Origin: Bacteroidetes bacterium HGW-Bacteroidetes-16 | Lineage (GTDB): Bacteria; Bacteroidota; Bacteroidia; Bacteroidales; F082 | Length of the DNA: 64,000 nt | Direction: 5' to 3' | Assembly (NCBI GenBank): GCA_002840975.1 | Contig: PHDN01000006.1 | Span: forward strand, 101,197-165,196 | Shown: in pieces, positions 25,182-35,519 of the stretch | Position numbering within the stretch: the first letter of the stretch is position 1 | Layout: each line of letters starts with the position of its first letter | Notes under the pieces: model-generated | Database searches by the model: none | Seen by the model: only the letters and a program-made list of their open reading frames with translations | What the model was told of the DNA's origin: nothing | Program-made: the position numbers and the translations under genes

Positions 25182-27215
25182 CTATTTCCTCAATCGCAAC
25201 AACAATCCTTCAGCCAATAAAGCTAAAAGTGCGAAGATAATAAATAGCTTCCAAATGGGGCTTTCTTTCTGCAAGGCGTTGATAACTTCTGTATAGCCGG
25301 TATCGTCCAATTCTACAATCCTGTAATCTGGTATTTTTGCCGCCTGACAAAGACTATCAATTTGTTGAGGTGTATAACATATTAAGTCCGATTCGTCGCG
25401 GCTGTAATTGAAGGCCATAGCCGACAAAATGCTGTCGTTAAGCAGCAAGTTGTAGTAACCTGATGTTTTAATATTCCCATATAGTGAAAGCTGCAATTGA
25501 CCCTTTTGAACCAATTGTTCCGGAATGAACATTTCATCACTTTCTGATTTTGAAATAGTAACTGGTCGTTCGCCCACGATGTTGTTAGTGAGCTGAAGGT
25601 TCAGGTGTTCATCATCGCCCACCGTGTAGAAAAGCCGGGCGGGAGATCCTGACTGAGAGGCAATTCCGGCCATAATGGGGACAAACAACAAGTTGGTCGA
25701 TAGGTTGCCATAGGTGTTGTCCAACCCCGATGACAACAGATACAACCGGCCTTTGCCTATACGTTTGCGGGCAAGCAAATCGTCGCCATTGAGTAGGGTC
25801 ACCAGCGATTCTATGCCTGCTTGTGCAGGAAAAAGATACTGTGTATGTTGAAGTATGACAGGCAGGTCGGCATTCTTTGGGATGGAGCCAATGCTGTTTT
25901 TAAACAACTCACTGGTTTGTTTGATGGCCGACACTCTTGTTTTCGCAGTGTCCAAAGCAACAAGGCGACCCGATTTTGTTTCCTTGAGCAAGTCTCCTTC
26001 GGCGAGGTTGTTGCCCGATATCAACAGCACATGACCACCGTTGTCCATAAATTGAACCAGCTGTGTACTTAATCCGGAGGTAATCTCTTTTAAACTATTG
26101 AGAATGATCAGGTTGTATTGATTAAACCTGTTGTAGTTGATGTGTTGAACCGATTCTTGCCGCAAGGCAAACAAACTGTCGCTTCCAAACAATTGACGGA
26201 GACCGGGTGAATTTCCATCGTTGCTGATGGCCAGGATATTGATATGAGGCACCACATTGATGGTAAAGAAAAGTTGGTCATCAAAAGTGATGGGATAATC
26301 TTCGATTTTTACCTCACCATACTTCCAGCCGGCGCTTTCCGGGGTATAGCTCATGCTCATGTCGATGGAGGTATTGGCAGGTAAATCGACACCGGCTACA
26401 GCTTTTTGTTGCCCGTTGACGATGAGGATCACCGGAATTTTTTCGTAATCACTTGTGGAATTGTTTTTTAATCGGATCCAACAAGTGCTTTTGCGTCCCG
26501 GGATGAGCAAGGGTTCGGCGAACCACATGCTGTCGACCACCAGGTTGTTTGTGCGGATATTCAGAAGAGGGAAAAACAAATAGCTGATGTTGCTGTCGGC
26601 AGGTAAGTCCTGTATATTGGCCGTTTTTTTTTGAAAATCAGAAAAAATCAACCATTGCCTGGAGTCAGGTTCCATGGTTTTTTGTGGAGTACCTGACAGT
26701 AACATTTCTGAAAGTGACTTGACTACCGGCGATATTTGTATTTCCGCGATTTTCTGTGCGGCTTCGTCCCGGCTAAGGCTTTTGCTGAACATGCTACCTG
26801 AAACATTTTCCCTAACCGTAAACCGTTCCTCCGGTGCCGAACCGGTTACCAGGGCAAGCGCGTCGTGTATTGCATTGTTAAACAGCCGGCCCCGGTTTCC
26901 TTCCGACATCATGCTGAATGAATTGTCGATGTACAAAGATTTCTCTCCTGAAACAGCCGGTTTTTGTTTGTCTGCTGATTCAAAAACCGGCTTAGCAAGT
27001 AGCATTACAATGAAAAAAATTGCCAGCATCCTCAAAGCCAATACAATGAGGTGCAACAGGTTACGTTGTTTTTTAGTTTCTGTTGTAACCTGTTTCAAAA
27101 GTTTTACCTGACTGAAATAAACCTTTTTATGCCGCCTGAAGTTAAACAGGTGAATAGCCAGTGGTATGAGCAAGGCAAGGAGTCCGGTTAAAAATTCAGG
27201 ATGCTGAAAATACAT
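25182..27215 (-). CDS. BatA-domain membrane protein with von Willebrand-like region
   Basis: A 677-residue inner-membrane protein. The N-terminal BatA (aerotolerance regulator N-terminal) domain contains two helices, around LLALLIPLAIHLFNFRR and LIVLALRMLAIFFIVMLL. A large periplasmic region follows with a possible MIDAS-like DNSFSM motif in a vWA-like fold, then a Rossmann-like segment (around QYNLIILNSLKE) and a C-terminal helix (LFIIFALLALLAEGLLL). Related proteins sit in MoxR/Bat gene clusters, but no moxR is nearby. The ATG at 27215 is chosen because a TATTTTTG promoter at 27237-27244 overlaps the alternative start at 27239. Confidence 0.75.
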   Translation of the reverse strand: MYFQHPEFLTGLLALLIPLAIHLFNFRRHKKVYFSQVKLLKQVTTETKKQRNLLHLIVLALRMLAIFFIVMLLAKPVFESADKQKPAVSGEKSLYIDNSFSMMSEGNRGRLFNNAIHDALALVTGSAPEERFTVRENVSGSMFSKSLSRDEAAQKIAEIQISPVVKSLSEMLLSGTPQKTMEPDSRQWLIFSDFQKKTANIQDLPADSNISYLFFPLLNIRTNNLVVDSMWFAEPLLIPGRKSTCWIRLKNNSTSDYEKIPVILIVNGQQKAVAGVDLPANTSIDMSMSYTPESAGWKYGEVKIEDYPITFDDQLFFTINVVPHINILAISNDGNSPGLRQLFGSDSLFALRQESVQHINYNRFNQYNLIILNSLKEITSGLSTQLVQFMDNGGHVLLISGNNLAEGDLLKETKSGRLVALDTAKTRVSAIKQTSELFKNSIGSIPKNADLPVILQHTQYLFPAQAGIESLVTLLNGDDLLARKRIGKGRLYLLSSGLDNTYGNLSTNLLFVPIMAGIASQSGSPARLFYTVGDDEHLNLQLTNNIVGERPVTISKSESDEMFIPEQLVQKGQLQLSLYGNIKTSGYYNLLLNDSILSAMAFNYSRDESDLICYTPQQIDSLCQAAKIPDYRIVELDDTGYTEVINALQKESPIWKLFIIFALLALLAEGLLLRLRK

Positions 27216-27236
27216 GCATACGCGTGTTAAGGGGTG

Positions 27237-27244
27237 CAAAAATA
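27237..27244 (-). promoter_or_regulatory. -7 promoter element for the BatA-domain gene
   Basis: Reads TATTTTTG on the minus strand; predicted start of transcription near 27230, only about 15 bases before the ATG at 27215. Confidence 0.45.
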
Positions 27245-27336
27245 CAGATTTGAAATGATTTAATCAGGTTTCGGGATGATCCTTTTCAAACTCTTAAAAG
27301 ATTGTGCTGTTACATAGGGAAGCCGTAACAAAAAAA

Positions 27337-27924
27337 TCAGGTGGTGATGCTATTTTTTTGATTATTGTCCAGGGAGGTTAAAAGTGCTGCAATACCTTCA
27401 ATTGGTAAGATGTGATCAGGCTTTGCCAGGTCGATGGCCGATTGTGGCATCATATCAGCCTCAGCTTGTTCGGGTGTTTGCACAATGGTTAAGCCACCAG
27501 CTTTTTTAATGGCGAGTAATCCTTCTGATCCATCATTGTTGGCGCCTGTGAGGACAATTCCAATTAATTGATTTCCATAAGCGTAAACGGCTGATTCAAA
27601 TAGCACGTCGATGGATGGACGGGCGTACCTTATCTTTTCTTCGGTGCTAAGTCCGATAGTAAAATTTTCTTCGACAAGCATGTGATAATTTGGAGGAGCA
27701 ATATAGACTGTTCCCGGCAGGATTGCTTCTTTTTCATCGGCCTCTTTTACTGTCAATTTTGAAATACCATCCAGATATCTGGCCATAAAATTATCAGAAT
27801 TAGAGCTGATGTGTTGCACAATGAGTATGGGAAACTCAAAACCACCGGGGAGGGCCGTAATAAGCCGTTTGAGGGCGTAAAACCCTCCGGTTGAGGCTCC
27901 GATTACGATGGCTTTGTAGTTCAT
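27337..27924 (-). CDS. stand-alone CheB-type protein methylesterase
   Basis: A 195-residue CheB catalytic domain without the usual receiver domain. The Ser-His-Asp triad reads as Ser11 in GASTGG, His38 in VQHIS and Asp131 in GANNDGSEG. CheB enzymes hydrolyse glutamyl methyl esters on chemoreceptors, reversing CheR. No chemoreceptor, cheA or cheW gene is in the window; instead the gene follows cheR and two hybrid kinases on the same strand. Lacking a receiver domain, it would have to be controlled another way, possibly through the kinases' receiver domains. Cytosolic. Confidence 0.88.
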   Translation of the reverse strand: MNYKAIVIGASTGGFYALKRLITALPGGFEFPILIVQHISSNSDNFMARYLDGISKLTVKEADEKEAILPGTVYIAPPNYHMLVEENFTIGLSTEEKIRYARPSIDVLFESAVYAYGNQLIGIVLTGANNDGSEGLLAIKKAGGLTIVQTPEQAEADMMPQSAIDLAKPDHILPIEGIAALLTSLDNNQKNSITT

Positions 27925-27961
27925 TTTTTAGATATTCAGTAGGAATACTGGCACGGATGAA

Positions 27962-28804
27962 TTATATAATGCGCTTTTTATAGAGTTTTTCGTAGGCGTT
28001 TAGCACATCGTATAATCCCGCGTTTTGCGAAAATTGAAGTGTTTCTTTGGAACCCAGGCATAAAAATCCCCCGTTAATCAGGCTTTCGGTAAATAAGGTA
28101 AATACCTTGTTTTGAAGTTCGCGGTTAAAGTAAATCAGCACATTGCGGCAAATGATAATATTGACTTCAGCAAACACACTGTCGGTTACCAGGTTATGTT
28201 CGGCAAAAACAATATTTTTTTTCAGCGATTGATCGAAAATCACAGAATTGTAGTCGGCCATATAGTAATCAGAAAATGACTGTTTTCCTCCTGCCTGTTG
28301 GTAGTTAGCGGTAAACTCCTTGATGCGGTTGATGGGGTAAATTCCTTTCTTCGCAATATCCAGTACGGTTCGATTAAAATCGGTGGCATAAATTTGCACC
28401 CGGTCATACAGGCCTTCTTCTTTTAAAACGATAGCAAACGAATATACTTCTTCTCCGGTAGAGCATCCTGCATGCCATACCTTGATGAATGGATAGGTTT
28501 TTAAAAGAGGGATTATTTCTGACCTTAAGGCGAGATAAAACTTGGGATCGCGAAACATCTCAGTCACGTTGATCGATAAATCTTTAAGTATTTCCTGAAA
28601 AAATGAGGGGTCATAAAGCACTTCGTGCTGCATCTGCGATAAGCTTTTAAAGTGAGACCCGGCAAGTCGGTGAAGAAGCCTTCTTTTTACGTGTGCCCTG
28701 CTGTAATTCCTAAAATCATACCCATATTTTTGAAAAATGGCATCCAGTATTAAATCAATTTCGATATTGATCGTTTGGTTAGTATCGTCAGTGAGGTTAT
28801 TCAT
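27962..28804 (-). CDS. cheR: CheR-type protein glutamate methyltransferase
   Basis: A SAM-dependent methyltransferase that esterifies glutamates on coiled-coil receptor domains. The 280-residue protein has an N-terminal helical domain (about residues 10-80) with the arginine-rich segment HVKRRLLHRL, the VTEMFRDPKF motif, the SAM site HAGCSTGEE (111-119) and ICRNVLIYFN near the end. It lies 37 bases before cheB and 98 bases after a large hybrid kinase whose coiled coil could be the substrate, an inference from gene order. A weak hairpin (28827-28844) occurs in that gap. Confidence 0.88.
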   Translation of the reverse strand: MNNLTDDTNQTINIEIDLILDAIFQKYGYDFRNYSRAHVKRRLLHRLAGSHFKSLSQMQHEVLYDPSFFQEILKDLSINVTEMFRDPKFYLALRSEIIPLLKTYPFIKVWHAGCSTGEEVYSFAIVLKEEGLYDRVQIYATDFNRTVLDIAKKGIYPINRIKEFTANYQQAGGKQSFSDYYMADYNSVIFDQSLKKNIVFAEHNLVTDSVFAEVNIIICRNVLIYFNRELQNKVFTLFTESLINGGFLCLGSKETLQFSQNAGLYDVLNAYEKLYKKRII

Positions 28805-28902
28805 TTAGTCTGTTAGGTTATTAGTAAAGATGACCTGACATCTTAATTTGTTAACACGCTATATTTCCCACCTAAAAAGAGATCATGATGATATATTTTT
28901 GA

Positions 28903-31900
28903 TTAATACAGCCATACACGTAACAACGAAATCAATTTGTCTTTTTCAACAGGTTTTGAAAGATACTCGTTTGCTCCCGCGGCCAGGCATTTATCCCTGT
29001 CTTCTTTCATGGCTTTTGCCGTCAGGGCAATAATGGGCAGTTTTTTATACTCTTTCTCTTTCCTGATGGCCCTCATGGCTTCATAACCATCCATCTCCGG
29101 CATCATGATGTCCATTAGAATCAGGTCTACATTGGGTGTGGACTTCAATTTTTCAATTCCTTCGCGTCCATTTTTACCAATAACCACCTTGGCCTGGTAA
29201 CTTTCGAGTAAGCTGGTAATGGCAAAAACATTGCGCATGTCATCGTCAACAACCAAAATGGTTTTGCCTTCCAGCACATTGTCCTTACCGTGGAACGACT
29301 CGATCATCTCCTTTTTTTTCTGTGGCAATTTCGATTCAACCTGATGCAGGAATAGCGTTGTTTCGGCCAACAGACGCTCGAACGAATGGGCACCTTTTAG
29401 TATGATGGTTTGAGAATGACTCAGGAGCAAATCGTTTTCATCTTTCGTCAACTCGCGCCCGGTATAAATTACAATAGGTAAATTGGGCGCGATTTGTTGT
29501 TCGGTGATGATGTCCAGGAGGTCGAACCCGGTCATGTCCACGAGGCCCAAGTCAAGGATCATACAGTCGAAGCTTTCCTTTTTCAGGTGCTCAATGGCAT
29601 CTTTTCCGGTAGGAACATCAATGATATCGATGTTGTCGCCTTTCATCAGGTTGATGATGCTGACACGCATGATTTCTTCATCTTCAACAACCAAAAGTCG
29701 TTTCACGGGCTTGGAGATCAATACCTCAATTTTGTTGAAAACTGCATCAATGGCCTCTTTTGCCACGGGTTTTGTGAGAAAGCCGATGGCTCCCATTTTT
29801 AAAGCGTTGATATTGCGATCGGATGCGGAAATAAAATGCACGGGTATGTGCCGTGTCTTGGGATTGATTTTCAGTTTTTTCATCACCTGGTAACCATCCA
29901 TGCCCGGCAAACCGATATCGAGAATGATGGCGCTTGGGCGATGATAATCGGCTAAATAGAGGCCTGTTTCGCCATCCAATGCGATGAGTGCTTTAAACTT
30001 GTGGTCGTGGGCAAGGGTTAACAGAACGGAAGCAAAATTCTCATCATCCTCGATGATAAGAATCACTCTGTCTTTATCAAAGAGTGTATTCCTGTCATCG
30101 TTTACTTGTTGATTTTGTGGTGTAATGTCGGGTTGGTCATTTTCAGGTTCCTCAGGGGTATTGTTCTCCATTTCTGAAGAATTTTCCTCTTTTATATTGA
30201 TTTCCACATCAGGATTATGTTCGCTTAAAACCAGCTCGAATGGCAGATATAAGGTAAATGTTGAGCCCTCACCGTCTTTGCTTGATAACTGCATCTCGCC
30301 TCCCAATAGTTTTGCGAAATTTTTTGAAATACTTAAACCCAATCCGGTGCCACCATAGCGTCGGCTGGTAGTTCCATCAGCTTGTTTAAAAGCCTCAAAA
30401 ATCAATTCTTGCTTTTCAGCAGGAATGCCGATACCCGTGTCTTGAACCGAGATAGCGATGGAGTTATCAGGTTTGAGTATTGGATTGCTGAATTGAACCG
30501 AATCGGCAGGTTTGCTGATGATGAGCCTGATTTCACCTTTCTCGGTAAATTTGATGGCATTGGAGAATAAGTTTTTAACGATCTGTTGTATCCGTTGTAC
30601 ATCTGAGGTAATATATTCCGGGAGATTTTCATCGAGTTGAAGTCCCAATTTCAGGCCTTTTGCATTCATGAGTTCTTCAAACGAGTCGGCGACAAATACC
30701 TTTAAATCATTTAGATAGCATCTTTCCAGGTTCACCTCTATTTTTCCGGATTCCACCTTCGACAGGTCGAGAATGTCGTTGATTAAATTAAGTAAGTCGT
30801 TTCCAGATGAATGAATTGTTTGTGAAAATTGCAGTTCTTTATCGTCCAAATGTTTTTTGCGATTTTCGGCCATGAGTTGCGACAAAACAATGATGCTGTT
30901 GAGGGGGGTGCGCAATTCATGTGACATATTGGCCAGGAATTCAGATTTATAGGTGCTGGCCAATTCCAGGTCATGGGCTTTTAACTCGATGTCCTTTCGG
31001 GCATTCTCGAGTTCTTTATTTTTTATTTTAATTGCATCGCGTTGAATTTCAAGTGCTCTTGTTCTTTCTTCAAGTTCTTCATTGGTTACGCGAAGCTCTT
31101 CCTGCTGTTCTTGCAGGTGCTCTTCCGAAACTTTAAGTGCGTTGGTCTGCTCTTGAAGTTCTTCGTTGGCTTGCCTGAGTTCTTCCTGTTGAACTTCGAG
31201 TTCGTGTGCTTGTTCCTGTGTGCGTGTCAGCAGTTCCAGCACACGCAGGTGCGACTGCAGAGTAACAATAGCCAAGGTGGTATCGTTGATGGCCGTATCG
31301 ATAAATCGCAGTTGGTCTTCTGATGGTTTATTGATCATGCCGAGTTGCATTACACCAACGGTTTCATCGTTTCTGGAAAACGGAACGATCACCAGGTATC
31401 GGGGTATGGTTTCACCAACGCCAAAATTAAATACGGGTGTGTTATCGTATTGTTGATCAGATATCACCAGGCGCTTTCTTTCTAAAAATACCTGGCCCAC
31501 AATGCCTTCGCCCGGATTAAATGTCAGAACTTTTATTTTGTCTACGTCCTTGATGGCATAGCTGGAAGATAGTTTTAACTGATTCCGCTCCAGCAGATAA
31601 CACAAGCCGATTTGAGCATCAAGGTATTCACAGAAAAAGCTGATCATGGACTGGGTCAGGCTCTCCATCGACTGGTGACCCTTTAGCCGGCTGTCTAAAT
31701 TGTTAATCCCGGTTTTAAGCCAGTTCTCCCTTTGCATCTCGATGGCATTTTCCCTTAGGGTTTCAGTCATTTTAAACAAAGCCTTGCCCAGGGTATCATT
31801 TTCACTTCTCGGCGTAATGACTGCTGAATAGTCGCCTTTTGCTATCTGGTGGGCCTGATCAACCACCGAACGCAGGCTCTCAATCATTTGGTTGATGGAA

Positions 31901-33279
31901 TGTCCAAGCACATCCTCGGGACTTCGGGTTTCAACTTTTTCACTGTAGTCGCCTTTAGCCATTAACCTGGCTACATTGGCATACGAATTAAGCGAAGTCA
32001 CCAACCTGTTGAAAGTATTGCGCATCTCGCCCACCTCATTTTTTGGGGCTTTTATACTTTTACTGTCCAACTTGCCGATGGCAACCTCTTTTCCCCAGGA
32101 TGAAAGTTGTTTGATGGGATTAACGAACCACCTGGTAACCAGCAGTGCGATGAGCAAAACAACCAGAATGGTAATGATAAGCGAAATCTTGGCAATATCG
32201 GAAAGTTTGCGGGCATTGGCAAAAGACTCAGCGTGCTCGATTTCTTCAACAAGAGCCCAATTTACACCATAAGGTTCCAGCATATCAATATTGCGATAGA
32301 TACCAATTACATATTTGCCACGATTGTCTGAATTATAATTTGAAACCTTCTCTTCATCTAATTCTTTATTTTTCAGGTAATTGATATCATCTCTATGAAG
32401 CAGATAGTCTTTCCATGATCTGGTTTTGTCATTTTCCACTTTTTTATTAAGTATCTCCGATTCGTCTCCAAAGCGTGTGGTGGAACGCAGGTAGAAGTCT
32501 TTACCAATCAGATAGGCCTGACCCGTTTCGCCATACCCGGCCTCTTGTTGTATCATGCGATTGATGCCATCCATGGTGATTTGCAGGGCAATGATGCCAA
32601 TTTTTTCTCCCTGAGCTGTTTTTACAGGCATGGTGAAAAAACCGGAGATGGTTTGATAACTTGGTTTAAACACTTCGATGTCGCTGAACAAGATATTGCC
32701 TGTTTCAAACGATTTCCGCGCGGTTTGGCTCAACAAACTATTTCCTAACTTGTCCTCATAGAGGTTTTTCCCTAAAATACTTTCGCTTTTTACCGAAAAC
32801 AGTACATTGCCTGAGCGATCGATGAAAAGAAAATTATAAATATCGTTTTCTTCTAATGGTTTTTCAAATTCATCACGCAGTTCTGATGCGATGTCGAGGA
32901 ACTGAGATGTTTTAACAAACTCTGCTGCCGGCATCCCACTTTGCGTGTACTTATTTTCGAGTTCTTGAAAAAACTGCAGATTTGAGGGCGATGAGCTGGT
33001 AATTTCGAGCAAATCGACAGTACTAATGAAATAGGTGTTGATGTACTTTAACCTGAGTTGTGAAGTAGAACTTAATGATTTGTCGCCTACAATGGTGAGA
33101 CCTTGGTAAGCAACGAGGTAATTAATGTAACTCAACATGACCAAAGGAACCAATGAAATGGCCAAAAACCAAAGCAGCAGCGACTTCCCAACTCCAATAT
33201 ACCGCCATGAGGTGATTGAATTCTTGAGCTTTTCCCAGGATGAAGCTTCGTTGTAGTTTACAAAGTCGTTTTTTTTCAT
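28903..33279 (-). CDS. hybrid sensor histidine kinase with two HAMP, GAF and three receiver domains
   Basis: A 1458-residue membrane kinase. Order: TM helix (32-56), periplasmic Cache-type sensor (about 60-355), TM helix (365-385), HAMP segments (about 386-510), GAF (530-675), a long coiled coil rich in QEELRQANEEL-type heptads (680-780), HisKA with His787 in MSHELRTPLN, HATPase (to about 1030), then three receivers. These start near VILIIEDDE, RLLVVEDEE and ILVVDDDMRN, with DIGLPGMDG, DLGLVDMTG and DIMMPEMDG around the phospho-acceptor aspartates. It follows a second hybrid kinase at 39 bases and precedes cheR. The receptor-like N-terminus and coiled coil resemble a chemoreceptor joined to a kinase. 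Its ligand is unknown. Confidence 0.9.
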   Translation of the reverse strand: MKKNDFVNYNEASSWEKLKNSITSWRYIGVGKSLLLWFLAISLVPLVMLSYINYLVAYQGLTIVGDKSLSSTSQLRLKYINTYFISTVDLLEITSSSPSNLQFFQELENKYTQSGMPAAEFVKTSQFLDIASELRDEFEKPLEENDIYNFLFIDRSGNVLFSVKSESILGKNLYEDKLGNSLLSQTARKSFETGNILFSDIEVFKPSYQTISGFFTMPVKTAQGEKIGIIALQITMDGINRMIQQEAGYGETGQAYLIGKDFYLRSTTRFGDESEILNKKVENDKTRSWKDYLLHRDDINYLKNKELDEEKVSNYNSDNRGKYVIGIYRNIDMLEPYGVNWALVEEIEHAESFANARKLSDIAKISLIITILVVLLIALLVTRWFVNPIKQLSSWGKEVAIGKLDSKSIKAPKNEVGEMRNTFNRLVTSLNSYANVARLMAKGDYSEKVETRSPEDVLGHSINQMIESLRSVVDQAHQIAKGDYSAVITPRSENDTLGKALFKMTETLRENAIEMQRENWLKTGINNLDSRLKGHQSMESLTQSMISFFCEYLDAQIGLCYLLERNQLKLSSSYAIKDVDKIKVLTFNPGEGIVGQVFLERKRLVISDQQYDNTPVFNFGVGETIPRYLVIVPFSRNDETVGVMQLGMINKPSEDQLRFIDTAINDTTLAIVTLQSHLRVLELLTRTQEQAHELEVQQEELRQANEELQEQTNALKVSEEHLQEQQEELRVTNEELEERTRALEIQRDAIKIKNKELENARKDIELKAHDLELASTYKSEFLANMSHELRTPLNSIIVLSQLMAENRKKHLDDKELQFSQTIHSSGNDLLNLINDILDLSKVESGKIEVNLERCYLNDLKVFVADSFEELMNAKGLKLGLQLDENLPEYITSDVQRIQQIVKNLFSNAIKFTEKGEIRLIISKPADSVQFSNPILKPDNSIAISVQDTGIGIPAEKQELIFEAFKQADGTTSRRYGGTGLGLSISKNFAKLLGGEMQLSSKDGEGSTFTLYLPFELVLSEHNPDVEINIKEENSSEMENNTPEEPENDQPDITPQNQQVNDDRNTLFDKDRVILIIEDDENFASVLLTLAHDHKFKALIALDGETGLYLADYHRPSAIILDIGLPGMDGYQVMKKLKINPKTRHIPVHFISASDRNINALKMGAIGFLTKPVAKEAIDAVFNKIEVLISKPVKRLLVVEDEEIMRVSIINLMKGDNIDIIDVPTGKDAIEHLKKESFDCMILDLGLVDMTGFDLLDIITEQQIAPNLPIVIYTGRELTKDENDLLLSHSQTIILKGAHSFERLLAETTLFLHQVESKLPQKKKEMIESFHGKDNVLEGKTILVVDDDMRNVFAITSLLESYQAKVVIGKNGREGIEKLKSTPNVDLILMDIMMPEMDGYEAMRAIRKEKEYKKLPIIALTAKAMKEDRDKCLAAGANEYLSKPVEKDKLISLLRVWLY

Positions 33280-33318
33280 GGGCTATGGTTGGACAGGCAT
33301 GACAAGTTAATTATTGGG

Positions 33319-35340
33319 TTATTTTGCGTACTTTATTACGGTAGAATACAACTCGTTAGGGCTAATGGGTTTTGAAATATATGAATCCATTCCCGAAGCC
33401 AGGCATTTTTCCTTGTCACCTACCATAGCAAAGGCAGTCATAGCCACGATGGGCGCATGTCCACCATTGATATGCTCATATTCCCTGATCTTTTCAGTGG
33501 AAGTGTAGCCATCCATTTCAGGCATCTGTACGTCCATGAGTATGATGTTAAAGCTTTTGGCATTTTCAACATAGGCATTTAATGCTTCCTGCCCGTTTTC
33601 TACCAGAGTTACTTTCCATCCCTTTTTGGCGAGAAGTTGCATTACAATTTTTCGGTTAATAATTTGATCTTCGGCTACTAAGATATGAAGTGGCCCGGCC
33701 TCTGATTTCCCTGTTTCTTTATCCGTCTTGTGCCCGGGTTTTTCTTTGCCTGGTTTAGCTGTTCCAAACTGCTTCTCGAACAATGCCATGATTTTTGTTT
33801 GTAAAACCGGCTTGGTGATAAAGTCATATTTTTCTGTTTTTCTAAGTTTATCTACCTGAATGGATGCTTTAACCTTAGAAAGAAATACCAGATTGAGGTC
33901 CTTTTCAGGGAAAGTGGTAGTGAGTCTTTCGGCAATTTGGTCTCCGGTAAGTTTTCCCAGATCGAAATCAACAAAAATAACGGTATAGTCGTTTTTTTCA
34001 ATCAGGGGAATGGCTTCCTCGAGTGAGCTTGTAAATGTATTGGGAACGCTACAACCATCAAAAATTTTACATAGTACTTTTCCGGCGTTGATGTGGTCGT
34101 CGATAATGAGAATGTTCTGCTGATCAAGCGGCGGGTTTATTGGTGTACTGTTACAATCTCTTTCATTAGTCCCCATAATTAAGTTGAGCGAAAATTTGAA
34201 AGTACTGCCTTTGCCTTTCTCGCTTTCAGCGGTAATCCTTCCTCCCATTAACGAAACCAGCTTTTGGGAGATGTTCAGTCCCAAGCCTGTCCCTCCATGT
34301 GTTCTTGTTGTAGATGCTTCGGCCTGACTGTATGTTTTAAACAACAGGCCCATCGCCTCTTCACTAATTCCAATTCCGGTATCCTTTACTTTGAATTCGA
34401 GGCGCAATTGCTCTTCAACATTTTCAATGAGGTTGATTTCTAAACTAACGGTACCTTCCTTGGTGAATTTTACGGCATTGTTTAACAGATTAAGTAAAAT
34501 CTGCCTCAATCTGAGAGGATCGCCGATGATGATATCAGGAATGTCGTTGTCGATGTCACAAATAAGCTCGTTGTTTTCTTCGAGTGCCTTAATGCTAATG
34601 GTGTTGAAGATTTTTTCAACCAAATCGCGCAGGCTGAATTCAATTTCCTCAAGTTCGAGTTTGTCGGCTTCAACTTTTGAAATATCAAGTATGTCATTGA
34701 TGATGTCGAGCAAGGTTTCTCCAGAGTTCTTGATGTCGTCAAGTCGTTCTTTTTGCAAAACACTCAGGTCGTCATCCATCAGCCCGAGATCTGCCATGCC
34801 AATAATACCGTTGAGGGGAGTGCGTATTTCATGGCTCATGGAGGCCAGGAACATACTTTTGGTTACCGTAGCTTGTTCGGCTTGCGATTTGGCAGATTTT
34901 AGCTCTTCTACTGTTCTTTCAAGTTTTCGGGTGGTTTCTTCCAGTGCTTGTCGGTGCCGGAAAAACTCAACGAAAGCTTTAATTTTATTTTTTAAGATTT
35001 CAAGATCCAAAGGCTTATAAAGATAATCTACAGCTCCCGACTGGTATCCCTGAAAAATATGCTTGCGCTGCTTGTTAATGGCAGTAACAAAAATAATGGG
35101 GACATGTTTGGTGCGATCGTTGGCCCGCATAATTTCAGCCGTTTCAAAACCGTCCATCCCTGGCATTTGTACGTCCATGAGTACCAGTGCGAAGTTGTGT
35201 TCAAGTAGAAGCCCGAGCGCTTCATTACCGGATCCAGCCTTATAAATGACTAATTCGGGACTTTCAAGAATGCCCTCGAGGGTGATCAGGTTCTCCGGTC
35301 GGTCGTCAACCAATAGAATCTTAAATTGACTTTGATCCAT
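33319..35340 (-). CDS. soluble hybrid histidine kinase with one N-terminal and two C-terminal receiver domains
   Basis: A 673-residue cytosolic protein. An N-terminal receiver ([13 protein letters not shown], phospho-acceptor Asp56 in [11 protein letters not shown]) leads through a coiled coil (130-160) to HisKA with His170 in [10 protein letters not shown], a HATPase domain with TGIGISE and GGTGLGL, and two receivers, one divergent ([20 protein letters not shown]) and one canonical ([19 protein letters not shown]). It has no membrane segment, so its input must come from another protein by way of the first receiver, plausibly the membrane kinase encoded next. It is first in the kinase-kinase-cheR-cheB run. 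Confidence 0.88.
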   Translation of the reverse strand: MDQSQFKILLVDDRPENLITLEGILESPELVIYKAGSGNEALGLLLEHNFALVLMDVQMPGMDGFETAEIMRANDRTKHVPIIFVTAINKQRKHIFQGYQSGAVDYLYKPLDLEILKNKIKAFVEFFRHRQALEETTRKLERTVEELKSAKSQAEQATVTKSMFLASMSHEIRTPLNGIIGMADLGLMDDDLSVLQKERLDDIKNSGETLLDIINDILDISKVEADKLELEEIEFSLRDLVEKIFNTISIKALEENNELICDIDNDIPDIIIGDPLRLRQILLNLLNNAVKFTKEGTVSLEINLIENVEEQLRLEFKVKDTGIGISEEAMGLLFKTYSQAEASTTRTHGGTGLGLNISQKLVSLMGGRITAESEKGKGSTFKFSLNLIMGTNERDCNSTPINPPLDQQNILIIDDHINAGKVLCKIFDGCSVPNTFTSSLEEAIPLIEKNDYTVIFVDFDLGKLTGDQIAERLTTTFPEKDLNLVFLSKVKASIQVDKLRKTEKYDFITKPVLQTKIMALFEKQFGTAKPGKEKPGHKTDKETGKSEAGPLHILVAEDQIINRKIVMQLLAKKGWKVTLVENGQEALNAYVENAKSFNIILMDVQMPEMDGYTSTEKIREYEHINGGHAPIVAMTAFAMVGDKEKCLASGMDSYISKPISPNELYSTVIKYAK

Positions 35341-35382
35341 AAATAAGAATTAATAAAAATGAGCTATCAAATTATAGACTAG

Positions 35383-35390
35383 CAAAAATA
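35383..35390 (-). promoter_or_regulatory. -7 promoter element for the kinase-cheR-cheB run
   Basis: Reads TATTTTTG on the minus strand, about 43 bases before the ATG at 35340. Confidence 0.5.
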
Positions 35391-35519
35391 GTTTTTTTTA
35401 AAGACAATTGAAATCTATTGCGCGTCAAAAATGTCCGATGGTATTTGACCTTGGTTTTTTTGATTATTAACACGCCTAAATCAATTTGCTCATATGGTTG
35501 TATTTATAAAATTGTCAGG

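Noticed and set aside
28827..28844. AAGATG/CATCTT hairpin between the large hybrid kinase and cheR
   Set aside because: Only six pairs and no T-run on either strand; not convincing as a terminator or control element.
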